DNA of 64,000 nucleotides from Butyricicoccus sp. OM04-18BH (GTDB taxonomy: Bacteria; Bacillota; Clostridia; Oscillospirales; Butyricicoccaceae), in the NCBI RefSeq assembly GCF_003481705.1, contig NZ_QULN01000002.1, forward strand, positions 186,001 to 250,000. The letters are read 5' to 3'. The number at the start of each line of letters is the position of its first letter. Position 1 is the stretch's first letter. The notes under the pieces were generated by a model, which worked only from the letters and a program-made list of their open reading frames with translations, had not been told where the DNA came from and made no database searches. Below, one piece after another: positions 52,066 to 61,681 of the stretch. Made by a program: the position numbers and the translations under genes.

Positions 52066-53718
52066 TTATGCAAATTTGAACCAGAATTTCGGACCGGCGT
52101 CTGTGTTCTCTGCGCCGCAGGTGTATCCGTGCAGATCGAACACGGTTTTCGCAATCGAGAGACCGAGGCCGTCACCCTTTGTGCTGCGCGAGGGGTCAGC
52201 CTGATAATATGCCTCCCACAGCCGGGGCAAGGCATGATTCGGGATGGCATCGCCGGTGTTGGCTACAGAAAGCATACCGTTTGCGATGCGGACTGTGATG
52301 CAGCCTCCCTCAGGTGTGTGCTGCACGGCGTTTTCGAGGAGCGCGTCCAGTGCCCGTGCAAGCAGTGCGCGGTCTGCGTTGACCATGTATTCGTTGTCGG
52401 ATGCCAATTCCGTGTGCAGGCTGCCGTCTGCCGGGAGCGCGGCGGCAAGCCTTTCTTGTGCGAGGGCGGCAAGCGGGAATTCCTCTCGACGCAGCGCCTG
52501 CACGCCGGTCTCAAGCCGCGACAGCTCAAGCATTTTGCGTACACTGCCGTCCATGCGCTGCGCCTGCGTCTGGATGACATCAAGATAATGCGCCTGCTTT
52601 TCCGGCGCGAGGTTGTCCTCTAACAGCTCTGCCGCCGCAGAGAGCACGGAGAGCGGCGTTTTCAACTCGTGCGCGAGCGCGGCGGTCGTTTCGCGGCGAA
52701 CCTGCTCCACGCGCTCCTGCCTGCGCCAGACGCGAAGAAGCGCATAGGACAGGATGGCCGCACAGAACAGCGCAAGCGCCAGACTGAATGCCCAGACGGG
52801 GATGAGCACCGGCAGCGATGCTTTGAGCGGATACCCTTCCGCCGCGTAGGACACAAATACATAGTGGCTCTCAGCAAAAGGACAATACTTTATCTGCCGC
52901 CTGTACGTCCGCACGAGCCATGGCTTCTCGACCGTTTGACTGCTGTTTGGGCCGCTCGGATTCTCTGCCCATTCCCGAAGCGCCTGCCGCGCGGGAGAGG
53001 ACAGGGATGCGGCAATCTGCTCGGCGGTAGCGCCGTTCGGTCCGGGGTACATAATGCCAGAGCAAGTCATGGTTTTCAGAGGCAGATTTTTCATCTGCAC
53101 TGTGTCATAGGTGCATTCAACCATGCGCACTTCTCCGGTCGGCTCCCACGTGCCGCCGACGTTCTTCGTCGGCTTGATCGTTATGGATTTCAGATACGCA
53201 TCATCGCGGTATCCGGGTACACTGTCTGCCCACACCTCAAAGGTCATCCCCGGCAGCGATTCAATGTTTTTCTCGGCTACGCCCGCACCCGCAAGGATCG
53301 CCTCGCACACCTCGCGCGGCTGACCGCTCATATCCACGCGGTACAGGTTTTCTCCCTCGATCAGTTCCAGCCACCAGCGGTTGCTTTGCAGAATATCGCC
53401 GGTGTTCAGGTCGGTGATGGCGGTTTCTACGATTTGCAGGTTCGGCGGGTCTGTGCTGTCCGCCATGAATACCGCCTTGCTCAATCGTCTGCGCAGCTCT
53501 GTCTCGTCCGCTGTATCATATGTCGAGGGGTCGAGCAGAATATCGGTATCCTCTCCCATCAGCCTGTTCGATTTGCTTTCCATGTCCGACAGCATGAGTT
53601 CTGCGCGCTGCTGCGACACCAGAACGGTGAACATCGCCATCACTGCAAGCCAGAACGCAAGAAACCCTGCGCCGATACGTGTGAAGAAGCTCCAAAAAGT
53701 TCTACGTTTTGCTTTCAT
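52066..53718 (-). CDS. Sensor histidine kinase
   Basis: 550 residues from ATG 53718, 9 nt after GGAGG; ATG 53724 is too close to it. Two membrane helices (GAGFLAFWLAVMAMFTVLVS at ~15 and PVWAFSLALALFCAAILSYA at ~305) flank a ~270-residue extracytoplasmic sensor region. The HisKA motif TAALAHELKTPLSVLSAAAE (His ~345) and the HATPase boxes N (LDALLENAVQHT) and G (KGDGLGLSIAKTVFDLHGY) are intact. The gene overlaps the response regulator gene by 17 bp. The signal is unknown. Confidence 0.93.
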   Translation of the reverse strand: MKAKRRTFWSFFTRIGAGFLAFWLAVMAMFTVLVSQQRAELMLSDMESKSNRLMGEDTDILLDPSTYDTADETELRRRLSKAVFMADSTDPPNLQIVETAITDLNTGDILQSNRWWLELIEGENLYRVDMSGQPREVCEAILAGAGVAEKNIESLPGMTFEVWADSVPGYRDDAYLKSITIKPTKNVGGTWEPTGEVRMVECTYDTVQMKNLPLKTMTCSGIMYPGPNGATAEQIAASLSSPARQALREWAENPSGPNSSQTVEKPWLVRTYRRQIKYCPFAESHYVFVSYAAEGYPLKASLPVLIPVWAFSLALALFCAAILSYALLRVWRRQERVEQVRRETTAALAHELKTPLSVLSAAAELLEDNLAPEKQAHYLDVIQTQAQRMDGSVRKMLELSRLETGVQALRREEFPLAALAQERLAAALPADGSLHTELASDNEYMVNADRALLARALDALLENAVQHTPEGGCITVRIANGMLSVANTGDAIPNHALPRLWEAYYQADPSRSTKGDGLGLSIAKTVFDLHGYTCGAENTDAGPKFWFKFA

Positions 53719-54400
53719 TTCCATCCACCTCCAGTTTGTAGCCGCGCTTTACTACGGTCTTGATGCAGTCCGCGTGCGTCCCCAGTGCCCGGCGCAGCTT
53801 TTTGATATGGCTGTCAACCACGCGGTCCGAACCGTCAAAATCCCAGCCCCACGCAAGGTTCAGCAGTTCGTCCCGGGTCAGCACGCGGTTTCTGCGCTCC
53901 ATCAGCACCCGCAGCAAAGCAAATTCCTTGGGCGGCAGGTCGATGCGCTGACCGTCCGCTGTTACCGTTCCCCTCGCTGGATCGAGCACGAGCGCACCGG
54001 CTCTCAGGACCTCTGCTGCTGTCATGCCGCGTGAACGGCGCAGGAGAGCCTGTGCTTTGGCGTACAGCACAGCAAGCGAAAACGGTTTGACAACGTAGTC
54101 GTCCGCACCCAGACCGTAGCCGTGCAGCTTGTCCTGCTCGTCCTCACGCGCGGTGATGAATAGGATGGGCGCCTCGCCCTGTTCCCGTGCGGCGCGGCAC
54201 AGCGCGAACCCGTCCGTGCCCGGCAGCATGATGTCGAGCAGAAGCAGATCGAAGGGCTGTGTCTCGATCAGGTGAAGCGCCGTATTGCCGTCCGGTGCGG
54301 AAATCATAGTCAGCTCGCCGCCGCTCTTCGCCGTGAAATAATCGCACAGCACCTCGCGCATATCCCGTTCGTCCTCCGCCAGTAAAATAGTTGCTTTCAT
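53702..54400 (-). CDS. OmpR/PhoB-family response regulator
   Basis: 232 residues from ATG 54400 behind GGAGGGG. The receiver domain (1-120) carries the phospho-Asp in LLLLDIMLPGTDGF and the conserved Lys in DDYVVKPFSLAVLYAK. A winged-helix OmpR/PhoB DNA-binding domain (~130-230) follows: LPPKEFALLRVLMERRNRVL and SDRVVDSHIKKLRRAL. It is the partner of the overlapping histidine kinase. Target genes are not visible. Confidence 0.94.
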   Translation of the reverse strand: MKATILLAEDERDMREVLCDYFTAKSGGELTMISAPDGNTALHLIETQPFDLLLLDIMLPGTDGFALCRAAREQGEAPILFITAREDEQDKLHGYGLGADDYVVKPFSLAVLYAKAQALLRRSRGMTAAEVLRAGALVLDPARGTVTADGQRIDLPPKEFALLRVLMERRNRVLTRDELLNLAWGWDFDGSDRVVDSHIKKLRRALGTHADCIKTVVKRGYKLEVDGNESKT

Positions 54401-54505
54401 ACGCTCTCCCCTCCTTTGATTACAGTATAACACAGCCGTATGCCCTTTTGATGCCCTGCTGAAAATGCTGCGAAAAAACTTTCTTAAAAAATTTGAAAAA
54501 ATATG

Positions 54506-54534
54506 TTGACATACGTCCTGTGAATTGATATAAT
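54506..54534 (+). promoter_or_regulatory. Perfect consensus promoter of the tRNA cluster
   Basis: TTGACA (54506-54511), 17-bp spacer, TATAAT (54529-54534), 24 bp before the first tRNA. Confidence 0.92.
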
Positions 54535-54557
54535 AAACAAGCGTCAGAGAGAGACCC

Positions 54558-54631
54558 GCGGGTGTAGTTCAATGGTAGAATGTCAGCCTTCCAAGCTGAA
54601 CACGTGGGTTCGATTCCCATCACCCGCTCCA
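54558..54631 (+). tRNA. tRNA-Gly (UCC)
   Basis: 74 nt including the encoded CCA. Anticodon arm TCAGC-CTTCCAA-GCTGA gives UCC. Acceptor GCGGGTG pairs with CACCCGC. Confidence 0.95.
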
Positions 54632-54664
54632 CTTTTTGATGTGCCGGGTTGCCGGAATTGACAT

Positions 54665-54741
54665 GCGCCAGTAGCTCAGCCGGATAGAGCAACTGCCTTC
54701 TAAGCAGTAGGCCGGGGGTTCGAATCCCTCCTGGCGTGCCA
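54665..54741 (+). tRNA. tRNA-Arg (UCU)
   Basis: 77 nt including CCA. Anticodon arm ACTGC-CTTCTAA-GCAGT gives UCU. Acceptor GCGCCAG pairs with CTGGCGT (one G-U). Confidence 0.94.
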
Positions 54742-54780
54742 ATCCTTTCGAGGTTTATCCGGTGGCTGATTTTTAATATG

Positions 54781-54857
54781 GTGGGTATAGCTCAGTTGGT
54801 TAGAGCATCGGATTGTGGTTCCGAGGGTCGAGGGTTCGAGTCCCTTTACCCACCCCA
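54781..54857 (+). tRNA. tRNA-His (GUG), copy 1
   Basis: 77 nt including CCA. Anticodon arm TCGGA-TTGTGGT-TCCGA gives GUG. Identical to the copy at 55060. Confidence 0.95.
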
Positions 54858-54936
54858 TATTGTTCCGTGGCGCGCTGCATCTGCAAGGTCGCAGCGCGTT
54901 ATTTACGGACTATCTCCTCTTTCGCACCGCGAATAC

Positions 54937-55011
54937 GGGGGCGTCGCCAAGCGGTAAGGCATCGGCCTTTGACGCCGACATTCGCTGGTTCGAATCCAGC
55001 CGTCCCTGCCA
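54937..55011 (+). tRNA. tRNA-Gln (UUG)
   Basis: 75 nt including CCA. Anticodon arm TCGGC-CTTTGAC-GCCGA gives UUG. Acceptor GGGGGCG/CGTCCCT with G-U at the end; the first base is G where most bacterial tRNA-Gln have U. Confidence 0.9.
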
Positions 55012-55059
55012 TTCGGCTCGGACAACAAATACTGCTATTGCAGTCATAACATGAATATG

Positions 55060-55136
55060 GTGGGTATAGCTCAGTTGGTTAGAGCATCGGATTGTGGTTC
55101 CGAGGGTCGAGGGTTCGAGTCCCTTTACCCACCCCA
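55060..55136 (+). tRNA. tRNA-His (GUG), copy 2
   Basis: 77 nt, identical to copy 1, with a few identical bases also on either side (AATATG before, TATT after). Confidence 0.95.
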
Positions 55137-55145
55137 TATTTTTTT

Positions 55146-55221
55146 GATCCAGTAGCTCAGTCGGCAGAGCACCTGCCTTTTAAGCAGGGTGTCCGGGGTT
55201 CGAATCCCCGCTGGATCACCA
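55146..55221 (+). tRNA. tRNA-Lys (UUU)
   Basis: 76 nt including CCA. Anticodon arm CCTGC-CTTTTAA-GCAGG gives UUU. It is the last tRNA of the cluster. Confidence 0.95.
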
Positions 55222-55255
55222 ATAAAAAGCACGGTTTGCCGTGCTTTTTATTTTT
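55221..55255 (+). terminator. Terminator of the tRNA cluster
   Basis: AATAAAAAGCACGG-TTTG-CCGTGCTTTTTATT with further T residues, starting at the last base of tRNA-Lys. Confidence 0.9.
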
Positions 55256-55301
55256 GTCATTTCCCCGCAGACTCCGTACATTAAAATATTTCGAAAAACC
55301 C

Positions 55302-55332
55302 TTGACCTGGAGTGAACTCCAAGTGGTACACT
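55302..55332 (+). promoter_or_regulatory. MerR-type promoter with 19-bp spacer and dyad operator
   Basis: TTGACC (55302-55307) and TACACT (55327-55332) are 19 bp apart. The spacer contains the dyad GGAGT-GA-ACTCC (55309-55320), as in promoters bent open by MerR proteins. Confidence 0.85.
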
Positions 55333-55368
55333 GAACATATACAATCATTTCGTTCAGGAGAGATTATT

Positions 55369-55761
55369 ATGACGATAGCTGAAACAGCTAAAAAATATGA
55401 CATTTCCGCAGATACACTGCGCTATTACGAGCGCATCGGTCTTATTCCGCCGGTGCCGCGCACGAGGAGCGGCATCCGTGACTACGACGAAAGCTCGTGC
55501 GGCTGGGTCGAGTTTATTAAGTGTATGCGCGGCGCAGGTCTACAGATCGAAGCGCTCATCGAGTACGTTTCCCTCTTCCGGCAGGGGGATGAGACGAGCA
55601 ATGCACGCAGAGCCATTCTGATCGAGCAACGCGGGCAGCTTGCCGAGCGCATCACGCAGATGCAGCAGACCCTCGAGCGTCTCGACAGAAAGATCGCGCA
55701 CTACGAAAAATGTGCAGCCTTCGAACATACCCTTCGCGACGGCGAGGCGCCCCGGAAATAA
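55369..55761 (+). CDS. MerR-family transcriptional regulator
   Basis: 130 residues from ATG 55369 (AGGAGAG upstream). The N-terminal HTH MTIAETAKKYDISADTLRYY plus YERIGLIPPVPRTRSGIRDY is the MerR DNA-binding domain. The C-terminal helix (LIEQRGQLAERITQMQQTLE) is the dimerising coiled coil, and there is one Cys near the end, without a metal-binding loop. The type with GIRDY-D is common as a regulator of aldo/keto reductases. Its own promoter has the 19-bp spacer, so it probably activates itself. Confidence 0.92.
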   Translation: MTIAETAKKYDISADTLRYYERIGLIPPVPRTRSGIRDYDESSCGWVEFIKCMRGAGLQIEALIEYVSLFRQGDETSNARRAILIEQRGQLAERITQMQQTLERLDRKIAHYEKCAAFEHTLRDGEAPRK

Positions 55762-55819
55762 AAGACTCCCCTCCCCCGTGAAACTTGTAGTTCTGTAAAA
55801 AGCAGGTGGACGGATTTAT

Positions 55820-55909
55820 ATGAAAAACAAACGTTTTATGCGCATTATGCACAGTTTGAAAGCATCTGTTTCGTCTATTATGCGTATAAACTTCAAATCC
55901 TTTGGTTAA
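55820..55909 (+). CDS. Possible 29-residue cationic peptide
   Basis: ATG 55820 with AGGTGG 10 nt upstream. The reading is MKNKRFMRIMHSLKASVSSI followed by nine more residues; it has about eight basic and no acidic residues. It could be a chance frame in an A+T-rich stretch. Confidence 0.2.
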   Translation: MKNKRFMRIMHSLKASVSSIMRINFKSFG

Positions 55910-55969
55910 AACGACGTATTATCCGGCGTTTCTGATAAATTTATTGTTGCATTCCGTTAAATTTGACAG

Positions 55970-55998
55970 TTGACGCATGCTAATCCGTGTGGTATATT
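55970..55998 (+). promoter_or_regulatory. Promoter of the bcd-etfB-etfA operon
   Basis: TTGACG (55970-55975), 17-bp spacer, TATATT (55993-55998), giving a leader of about 180 nt. Confidence 0.75.
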
Positions 55999-56186
55999 GT
56001 TAGAAGGAACAAAACTTAACAAGAAAGTGTGCAAAACGCACTCGAAAAGAGACCATCCGCGGCCGCTACATGGTACGGGTGGTATAGTGCTGTTCTGCCG
56101 CCTCTGTGCGGCAAAAAATCGGCGGAACGTCGGCCTTTACCGGTCGGCATCGGCAATAAATATCCAAACAAGAAGGAGACTTGAAC

Positions 56187-57329
<1,143 letters not shown>

Positions 57330-57350
57330 GAATAGGAGGAAAACTGAACT

Positions 57351-58151
57351 ATGAAGGCAATTGTTTGTGTAAAGCAGGTTCCGGATACCTCCGGTAAGGT
57401 TGCTGTTAATCCCGATGGCACTCTGAACCGCGCATCCATGGCTACCATCATCAACCCGGATGACAAGAACGCTGTTGAGGCTGCTCTGCGTCTGAAGGAT
57501 GCTACCGGCTGCAAGGTCGTTGTTATCACCATGGGTCCTCCCCCGGCTCAGGGCATGCTGCGTGAGCTGATGGCTATGGGCGCTGATGAGGGCATCCTGG
57601 TTTCCGCACGTGAGTTCGGCGGTTCCGATACCTTCGCTACCTCCCAGATCCTCGCTGCTGCAATCAAGAAGTACGGCGTTGACGCTGACGACGTTGTATT
57701 CTGCGGCCGTCAGGCAATCGACGGTGATACCGCTCAGGTAGGCTCTCAGATCGCTGAGAAGCTGAACATCCCGCAGGTCTCCTACGCTGCTGACGTAAAG
57801 ATCGAGGGCACTACCGTAACCGTTAAGCGCGCACTCGAGGATGGCTACATGACCATCGAGACCCAGACCCCGTGCCTGCTGACCTGCATCAAGGAGCTCA
57901 ACGAGCCCCGCTATATGTCCATCAAGGGCATCATGGGCTGCTACGACAAGCCGATTGCAGTTTATGACTACAACACCCTGAAGGACGATCCGCTGATCGA
58001 CCCGACCACCATTGGTCTGAAGGGTTCTCCGACCAACATCTTCAAGTCTTTCACTCCCCCGCAGAAGGGTCAGGGCAAGATGCTTGAGGGTGCTGACAAG
58101 GCTACCTGCGAAGAGCTGGTTGGCGAGCTTCAGAAGAAGCACATCATTTAA
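57351..58151 (+). CDS. etfB: Electron transfer flavoprotein beta subunit
   Basis: 266 residues. The start MKAIVCVKQVPDTSGKVAVN, the ETF signature INPDDKNAVEAALRLKD at ~35, and FCGRQAIDGDTAQVGSQIAE at ~117 are typical. EtfB carries the bifurcating FAD that receives hydride from NADH. It follows bcd and precedes etfA by 21 bp. Like bcd it uses the strongly biased codons of abundant proteins. Confidence 0.97.
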   Translation: MKAIVCVKQVPDTSGKVAVNPDGTLNRASMATIINPDDKNAVEAALRLKDATGCKVVVITMGPPPAQGMLRELMAMGADEGILVSAREFGGSDTFATSQILAAAIKKYGVDADDVVFCGRQAIDGDTAQVGSQIAEKLNIPQVSYAADVKIEGTTVTVKRALEDGYMTIETQTPCLLTCIKELNEPRYMSIKGIMGCYDKPIAVYDYNTLKDDPLIDPTTIGLKGSPTNIFKSFTPPQKGQGKMLEGADKATCEELVGELQKKHII

Positions 58152-58172
58152 TCGGAAGGAGAAAACTGAACA

Positions 58173-59288
58173 ATGGCTGATTTCAATAACACCAACCTCG
58201 CCGATTTTTCCGGCGTATGGGTATTCTGTGAGCAGCGTCAGGGCAAGCTGCAGCCGACCGTACTCGAGCTGATCTCCGAGGCACGCAAGCTGGCTGACGA
58301 CATGGGCACCGAGGTTTGCGGCCTGCTGCTCGGCGGCAAGGGCGTAGCTGATTCCATGGCGAAGGAGCTGGGCGCTTACGGCGCTGACAAGGTTCTCGTC
58401 TGCGAGTCCGATCTGCTCGACACCTACACCACCGATGCTTACGCAAAGGTTATCTGCGACACCGTTATGGCTAAGAAGCCGGAGATCCTGCTGATCGCCG
58501 CTACCAACATTGGCCGTGACCTCGGCCCGCGCTGCGCAGCTCGTCTGCACACCGGTCTGACCGCAGACTGCACCCACCTCGACGTTGACGTTGAGAAGTA
58601 TGCAGCATTCCTCAAGGAGGCTTCCACCCTGCCGCAGGCACAGCTGGACGCACTCAATCGTGAGGACCGCAACCTGAAGATGACCCGTCCGGCATTCGGC
58701 GGCCATCTGATGGCTACCATCATCTGCCCGCGCTTCCGTCCGCAGATGGCGACCGTTCGTCCGGGCGTTCTGAAGAAGGGCGAGTACAACGAGGCTAAGG
58801 CTAACGCAGTAGTCGTTGAGCCGGTAGCTTTCGAGCTGTCCGATGCAGACATCAAGACCAAGGTTCTCGAGGTCGTTAAGGAAGCTAAGGAGCTGGTCGA
58901 CCTGACCGGCGCTGAGGTTGTCGTTTCTGTTGGCCGTGGTATCTCCAAGGACGTTGAGACCGGCATCAAGCTGGCTGAAGAGCTGGCTGGCCTGTTCGGC
59001 GGCGTTGTTGGCGGCTCCCGTGCTGCAATCGACTCCGGCTGGCTGTCTGCTGACCACCAGGTTGGTCAGACCGGCAAGACCGTACATCCGAAGCTGTACG
59101 TTGCTCTGGGCATTTCCGGCGCGATCCAGCACAAGGCTGGCATGCAGGATTCCGAGTGCATCGTAGCAGTCAACAAGTCTGACTCCGCTCCGATCTTCGA
59201 CGTAGCTGACTACGGCATCTGCGGCGACCTGTTCAAGGTTGTTCCGATGATGATCGACGCGATCAAGGCTGCTAAGGAAGCTAAGTAA
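58173..59288 (+). CDS. etfA: Electron transfer flavoprotein alpha subunit
   Basis: 371 residues without an N-terminal ferredoxin domain. The N-terminal ETF domain ([20 protein letters not shown]) is followed by the FAD-binding C-terminal domain with [55 protein letters not shown] and a [18 protein letters not shown] end. It carries the electron-transferring FAD. It is the last gene of the operon and has a strong terminator. Confidence 0.97.
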   Translation: MADFNNTNLADFSGVWVFCEQRQGKLQPTVLELISEARKLADDMGTEVCGLLLGGKGVADSMAKELGAYGADKVLVCESDLLDTYTTDAYAKVICDTVMAKKPEILLIAATNIGRDLGPRCAARLHTGLTADCTHLDVDVEKYAAFLKEASTLPQAQLDALNREDRNLKMTRPAFGGHLMATIICPRFRPQMATVRPGVLKKGEYNEAKANAVVVEPVAFELSDADIKTKVLEVVKEAKELVDLTGAEVVVSVGRGISKDVETGIKLAEELAGLFGGVVGGSRAAIDSGWLSADHQVGQTGKTVHPKLYVALGISGAIQHKAGMQDSECIVAVNKSDSAPIFDVADYGICGDLFKVVPMMIDAIKAAKEAK

Positions 59289-59310
59289 TTTAGCTGTACT
59301 TTTAGACAAT

Positions 59311-59343
59311 GAAAGACCGCAGAGATTCTCTGCGGTCTTTTTA
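59311..59343 (+). terminator. Terminator of bcd-etfBA
   Basis: AAAGACCGCAGA-GATT-TCTGCGGTCTTT, followed by TTATCTG. Confidence 0.93.
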
Positions 59344-59375
59344 TCTGTATCTGAATAGCAATGCCAAAAATGTAG

Positions 59376-59437
59376 AACCGCACCCCATTTCATGGCGGCA
59401 GGTGTTCCCTGCTGCCTGAGAGATGGGGTGCGGTTTT
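59376..59437. terminator. Two-tier hairpin between etfA and the debranching-enzyme gene
   Basis: A perfect 13-bp outer stem, AACCGCACCCCAT (59376-59388) with ATGGGGTGCGGTT (59423-59435), encloses a second 9-bp stem GGCGGCAGG/CCTGCTGCC (59394-59402 with 59408-59416). It probably terminates the minus-strand gene and backs up the etfA terminator. Confidence 0.7.
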
Positions 59438-59450
59438 GTGTCTGATTAGA

Positions 59451-61571
59451 TTATATTGCTCTGTCCATTTCTGCCGTCACAACAGCGACTGAGCGTGCGC
59501 CGAGTGTAAAGCATTGCCCGTCAAAGGGTATGTCAGGCGTAAAGGCGTTCTGAGCAAATGTGTGCAGTGTCAGAACCCAGTGCATGCCGTCAGGTGGCTT
59601 CGGCACCTGCTGCTCGTGCGCTTCCCAGTGCGAATTGATTGCAATCAATACTAAATCATCAGCTGTATCTTCCGCATTTCGGCCGGAAAAGAGTACACCG
59701 ATCTGTCTGGTATCGTCATTCATCTCGTTATTCCATGCCACACCCAGATTATGCAGCGAAACATCTGGCCAGCCGCAGTGCGCAGGCTTTGTCGCGCCGC
59801 GCAGCACCGGATGCGCATGGCGCAGCGAAATCAGTCTGCGGACATACTGAAACATATCGCGGTTTGTCTCCAGCAGCGACCAGTCAAGCCACGAAATTTC
59901 GTTATCCTGACAGTAGGAGTTATTGTTTCCGTACTGCGTATTGCCGAATTCATCGCCCGCCAGAAACATTGCTGCGCCGCGGCTGCAAAGCAGCACGGTA
60001 AAAGCGTTTTTTCGTAAACGGTCACGAAGCGCGTTGATCTTCAGATCATCGGTCTCCCCTTCTGCACCGCAGTTCCAGCTGTGATTATCGTTCGCGCCAT
60101 CCGTATTGTCCCAGCCGTTAGCTTCGTTGTGCTTTTCATTATAAGCATAAAGGTCGTGGAGTGTGAAACCGTCGTGGCAGGTAATGAAGTTCACAGAAGC
60201 GTTCTGACGCTTATCCGGCGGATACAGATCAGGAGAGCCGCAGATGCGCTGTACGGCGGCGTATGCAAGACGGTCATCGCCCTTGAGAAAGCGGCGCAGA
60301 TCATCGCGGTATTTTCCATTCCACTCTGCCCAGCGATTCCATGACGGGAACGAACCGACCTGATACATGCCGCCGGCATCCCACGCCTCTGCAATCAGCT
60401 TCACGCGGCCGAGAATGGGGTCGAATGCCAGACTTTCCAGCAACGGCGGTTCGGAAAGCGGACCGCCGTCCTCATCGCGTCCGAGAATGCTCGCAAGATC
60501 AAAGCGAAAACCGTCTACGCGGTATTCCACGACCCAGTACCGCAGACAGTCGAGGATAAACTGCCGTACCATCGGCTGATTGCAGTTGAGCGTATTGCCG
60601 ACGCCGGAGAAATTATAGTATTTGCCGTCCGGAGTGAGCATGTAGTAGATATTATTATCCATGCCCTTGAAGGAAAAGCATGGCCCGTGTTCGTTTCCCT
60701 CGGCAGTGTGATTGAATACGACATCAAGGATCACTTCGATGCCATTGGCATTGAGCGTGCGGATCATGGTCTTCAGCTCAGTTCCCTCGCGGTTGTATTC
60801 CAGAGCCGCTGTATAGCCTGTGTTTGGCGCGAAGTAGCACACCGTGTTGTAGCCCCAGTAATTGAGAAGCTGCTTTCCGTCGATCACCCGTTCATCCGCC
60901 AGTTCATCGAACTCGAATACCGGCATCAGTTCGACTGTATTGATGCCGAGTTCTTTCAGATACGGTAGCTTTTCCATCAGCCCGGCAAAGGTACCGGGAT
61001 GTTCGACCTGAGAGCTTTCGTGCATGGTAAAGCCGCGGACGTGCATTTCATAGATGATCATATCCTGAAACGGGACATGTGCATCTTCAAAATCACCCCA
61101 GTCAAACACATCCTCGACCACGCGCGCATGATAGGAGCTGTCGGATGCCGGGCGGACGCCCCATCGGCTCTGACCAGTCACAGCACGCGCGTACGGGTCA
61201 AGCAGAAATCTGTTCTTGTCGAACAGCAGACCGCGCGCCGGATCGTACGGCCCGTCCATGCGGTAGGCATATTCGAATTCCGTGATGTCGAGACCGAACA
61301 CGATCATTGACCAAGTGTTACCGATGCGGAACTGCTCGGGAAACGGCAGCACGGCATAGGGCTGCTGCTCGGTGCGGCGGAACAGGCACAGCTCACAGCC
61401 TGTTGCTCCGACAGAATGAATGGTAAAGCTGATGCCGCCGGGTACGATCGTTGCTCCGTTGGTCAGGAACAGTCCCGGACGTACAGAAAAGCCGCTGATG
61501 ACATTAGTAGCATTCATTTCGCGCATGCCGCAGTGCAGTGTTTTTCCGCAGCAGGGATCTGAATTTAGCAT
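59451..61571 (-). CDS. glgX: Glycogen debranching enzyme / isoamylase-type GH13
   Basis: 706 residues from ATG 61571 (GGAGGAAGG upstream). A CBM48-like N-terminal domain (~20-130, ending YAYRMDGPYDPARG) precedes the GH13 barrel. Barrel motifs include region I VILDVVFNHTAEGN (~285), region II YRVDGFRFDLASIL with the nucleophile Asp (~355), region III VKLIAEAWD with the acid Glu (~392) and region IV VNFITCHDGFTLHD (~460). It removes alpha-1,6 branches from glycogen or limit dextrins. It stands alone behind a terminator that ends ridA. Confidence 0.93.
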   Translation of the reverse strand: MLNSDPCCGKTLHCGMREMNATNVISGFSVRPGLFLTNGATIVPGGISFTIHSVGATGCELCLFRRTEQQPYAVLPFPEQFRIGNTWSMIVFGLDITEFEYAYRMDGPYDPARGLLFDKNRFLLDPYARAVTGQSRWGVRPASDSSYHARVVEDVFDWGDFEDAHVPFQDMIIYEMHVRGFTMHESSQVEHPGTFAGLMEKLPYLKELGINTVELMPVFEFDELADERVIDGKQLLNYWGYNTVCYFAPNTGYTAALEYNREGTELKTMIRTLNANGIEVILDVVFNHTAEGNEHGPCFSFKGMDNNIYYMLTPDGKYYNFSGVGNTLNCNQPMVRQFILDCLRYWVVEYRVDGFRFDLASILGRDEDGGPLSEPPLLESLAFDPILGRVKLIAEAWDAGGMYQVGSFPSWNRWAEWNGKYRDDLRRFLKGDDRLAYAAVQRICGSPDLYPPDKRQNASVNFITCHDGFTLHDLYAYNEKHNEANGWDNTDGANDNHSWNCGAEGETDDLKINALRDRLRKNAFTVLLCSRGAAMFLAGDEFGNTQYGNNNSYCQDNEISWLDWSLLETNRDMFQYVRRLISLRHAHPVLRGATKPAHCGWPDVSLHNLGVAWNNEMNDDTRQIGVLFSGRNAEDTADDLVLIAINSHWEAHEQQVPKPPDGMHWVLTLHTFAQNAFTPDIPFDGQCFTLGARSVAVVTAEMDRAI

Positions 61572-61601
61572 AGTCCTTCCTCCTCCCCTGTTTCAGGAAA
61601 G

Positions 61602-61638
61602 CAAAAAGCCGCAGCAGGGATGCGCTGCGGCTTTTGAA
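61602..61638. terminator. Terminator between ridA and the debranching-enzyme gene
   Basis: AAAAGCCGCAGC and GCTGCGGCTTTT around AGGGATGC, with T-runs on both strands. Confidence 0.88.
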
Positions 61639-61681
61639 ACAGGTAATGTGGGTTCTGCCTCGGGGGGACAGATGCAGATCT

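Larger units (their letters stand above)
55762..56186. other. Intergenic region before bcd
   Basis: The 425-bp stretch is richer in A+T than its surroundings. It holds a possible 29-codon frame at 55820-55909, the bcd promoter at 55970-55998 and a 5' leader of about 180 nt with two short hairpins (GTGTGCAAAACGCAC near 56030; GCCGC-CTCT-GTGCGGC near 56098). No other gene is apparent. Confidence 0.6.

Noticed and set aside
54910-55348. Open frames across the tRNA cluster
   Set aside because: They read through tRNA genes on one or the other strand, which are better explained by the cloverleaf structures.
55993-56022. Rex operator upstream of bcd
   Set aside because: TTGTTA and TTAACAA half-sites occur but are separated by about 13 bp instead of the 4-6 bp of a Rex site; not enough to claim redox control.
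59376-59437. Glycine-riboswitch-like fold
   Set aside because: The nested stems lack the conserved glycine aptamer core and do not lie in the 5' leader of a glycine gene; termination is simpler.
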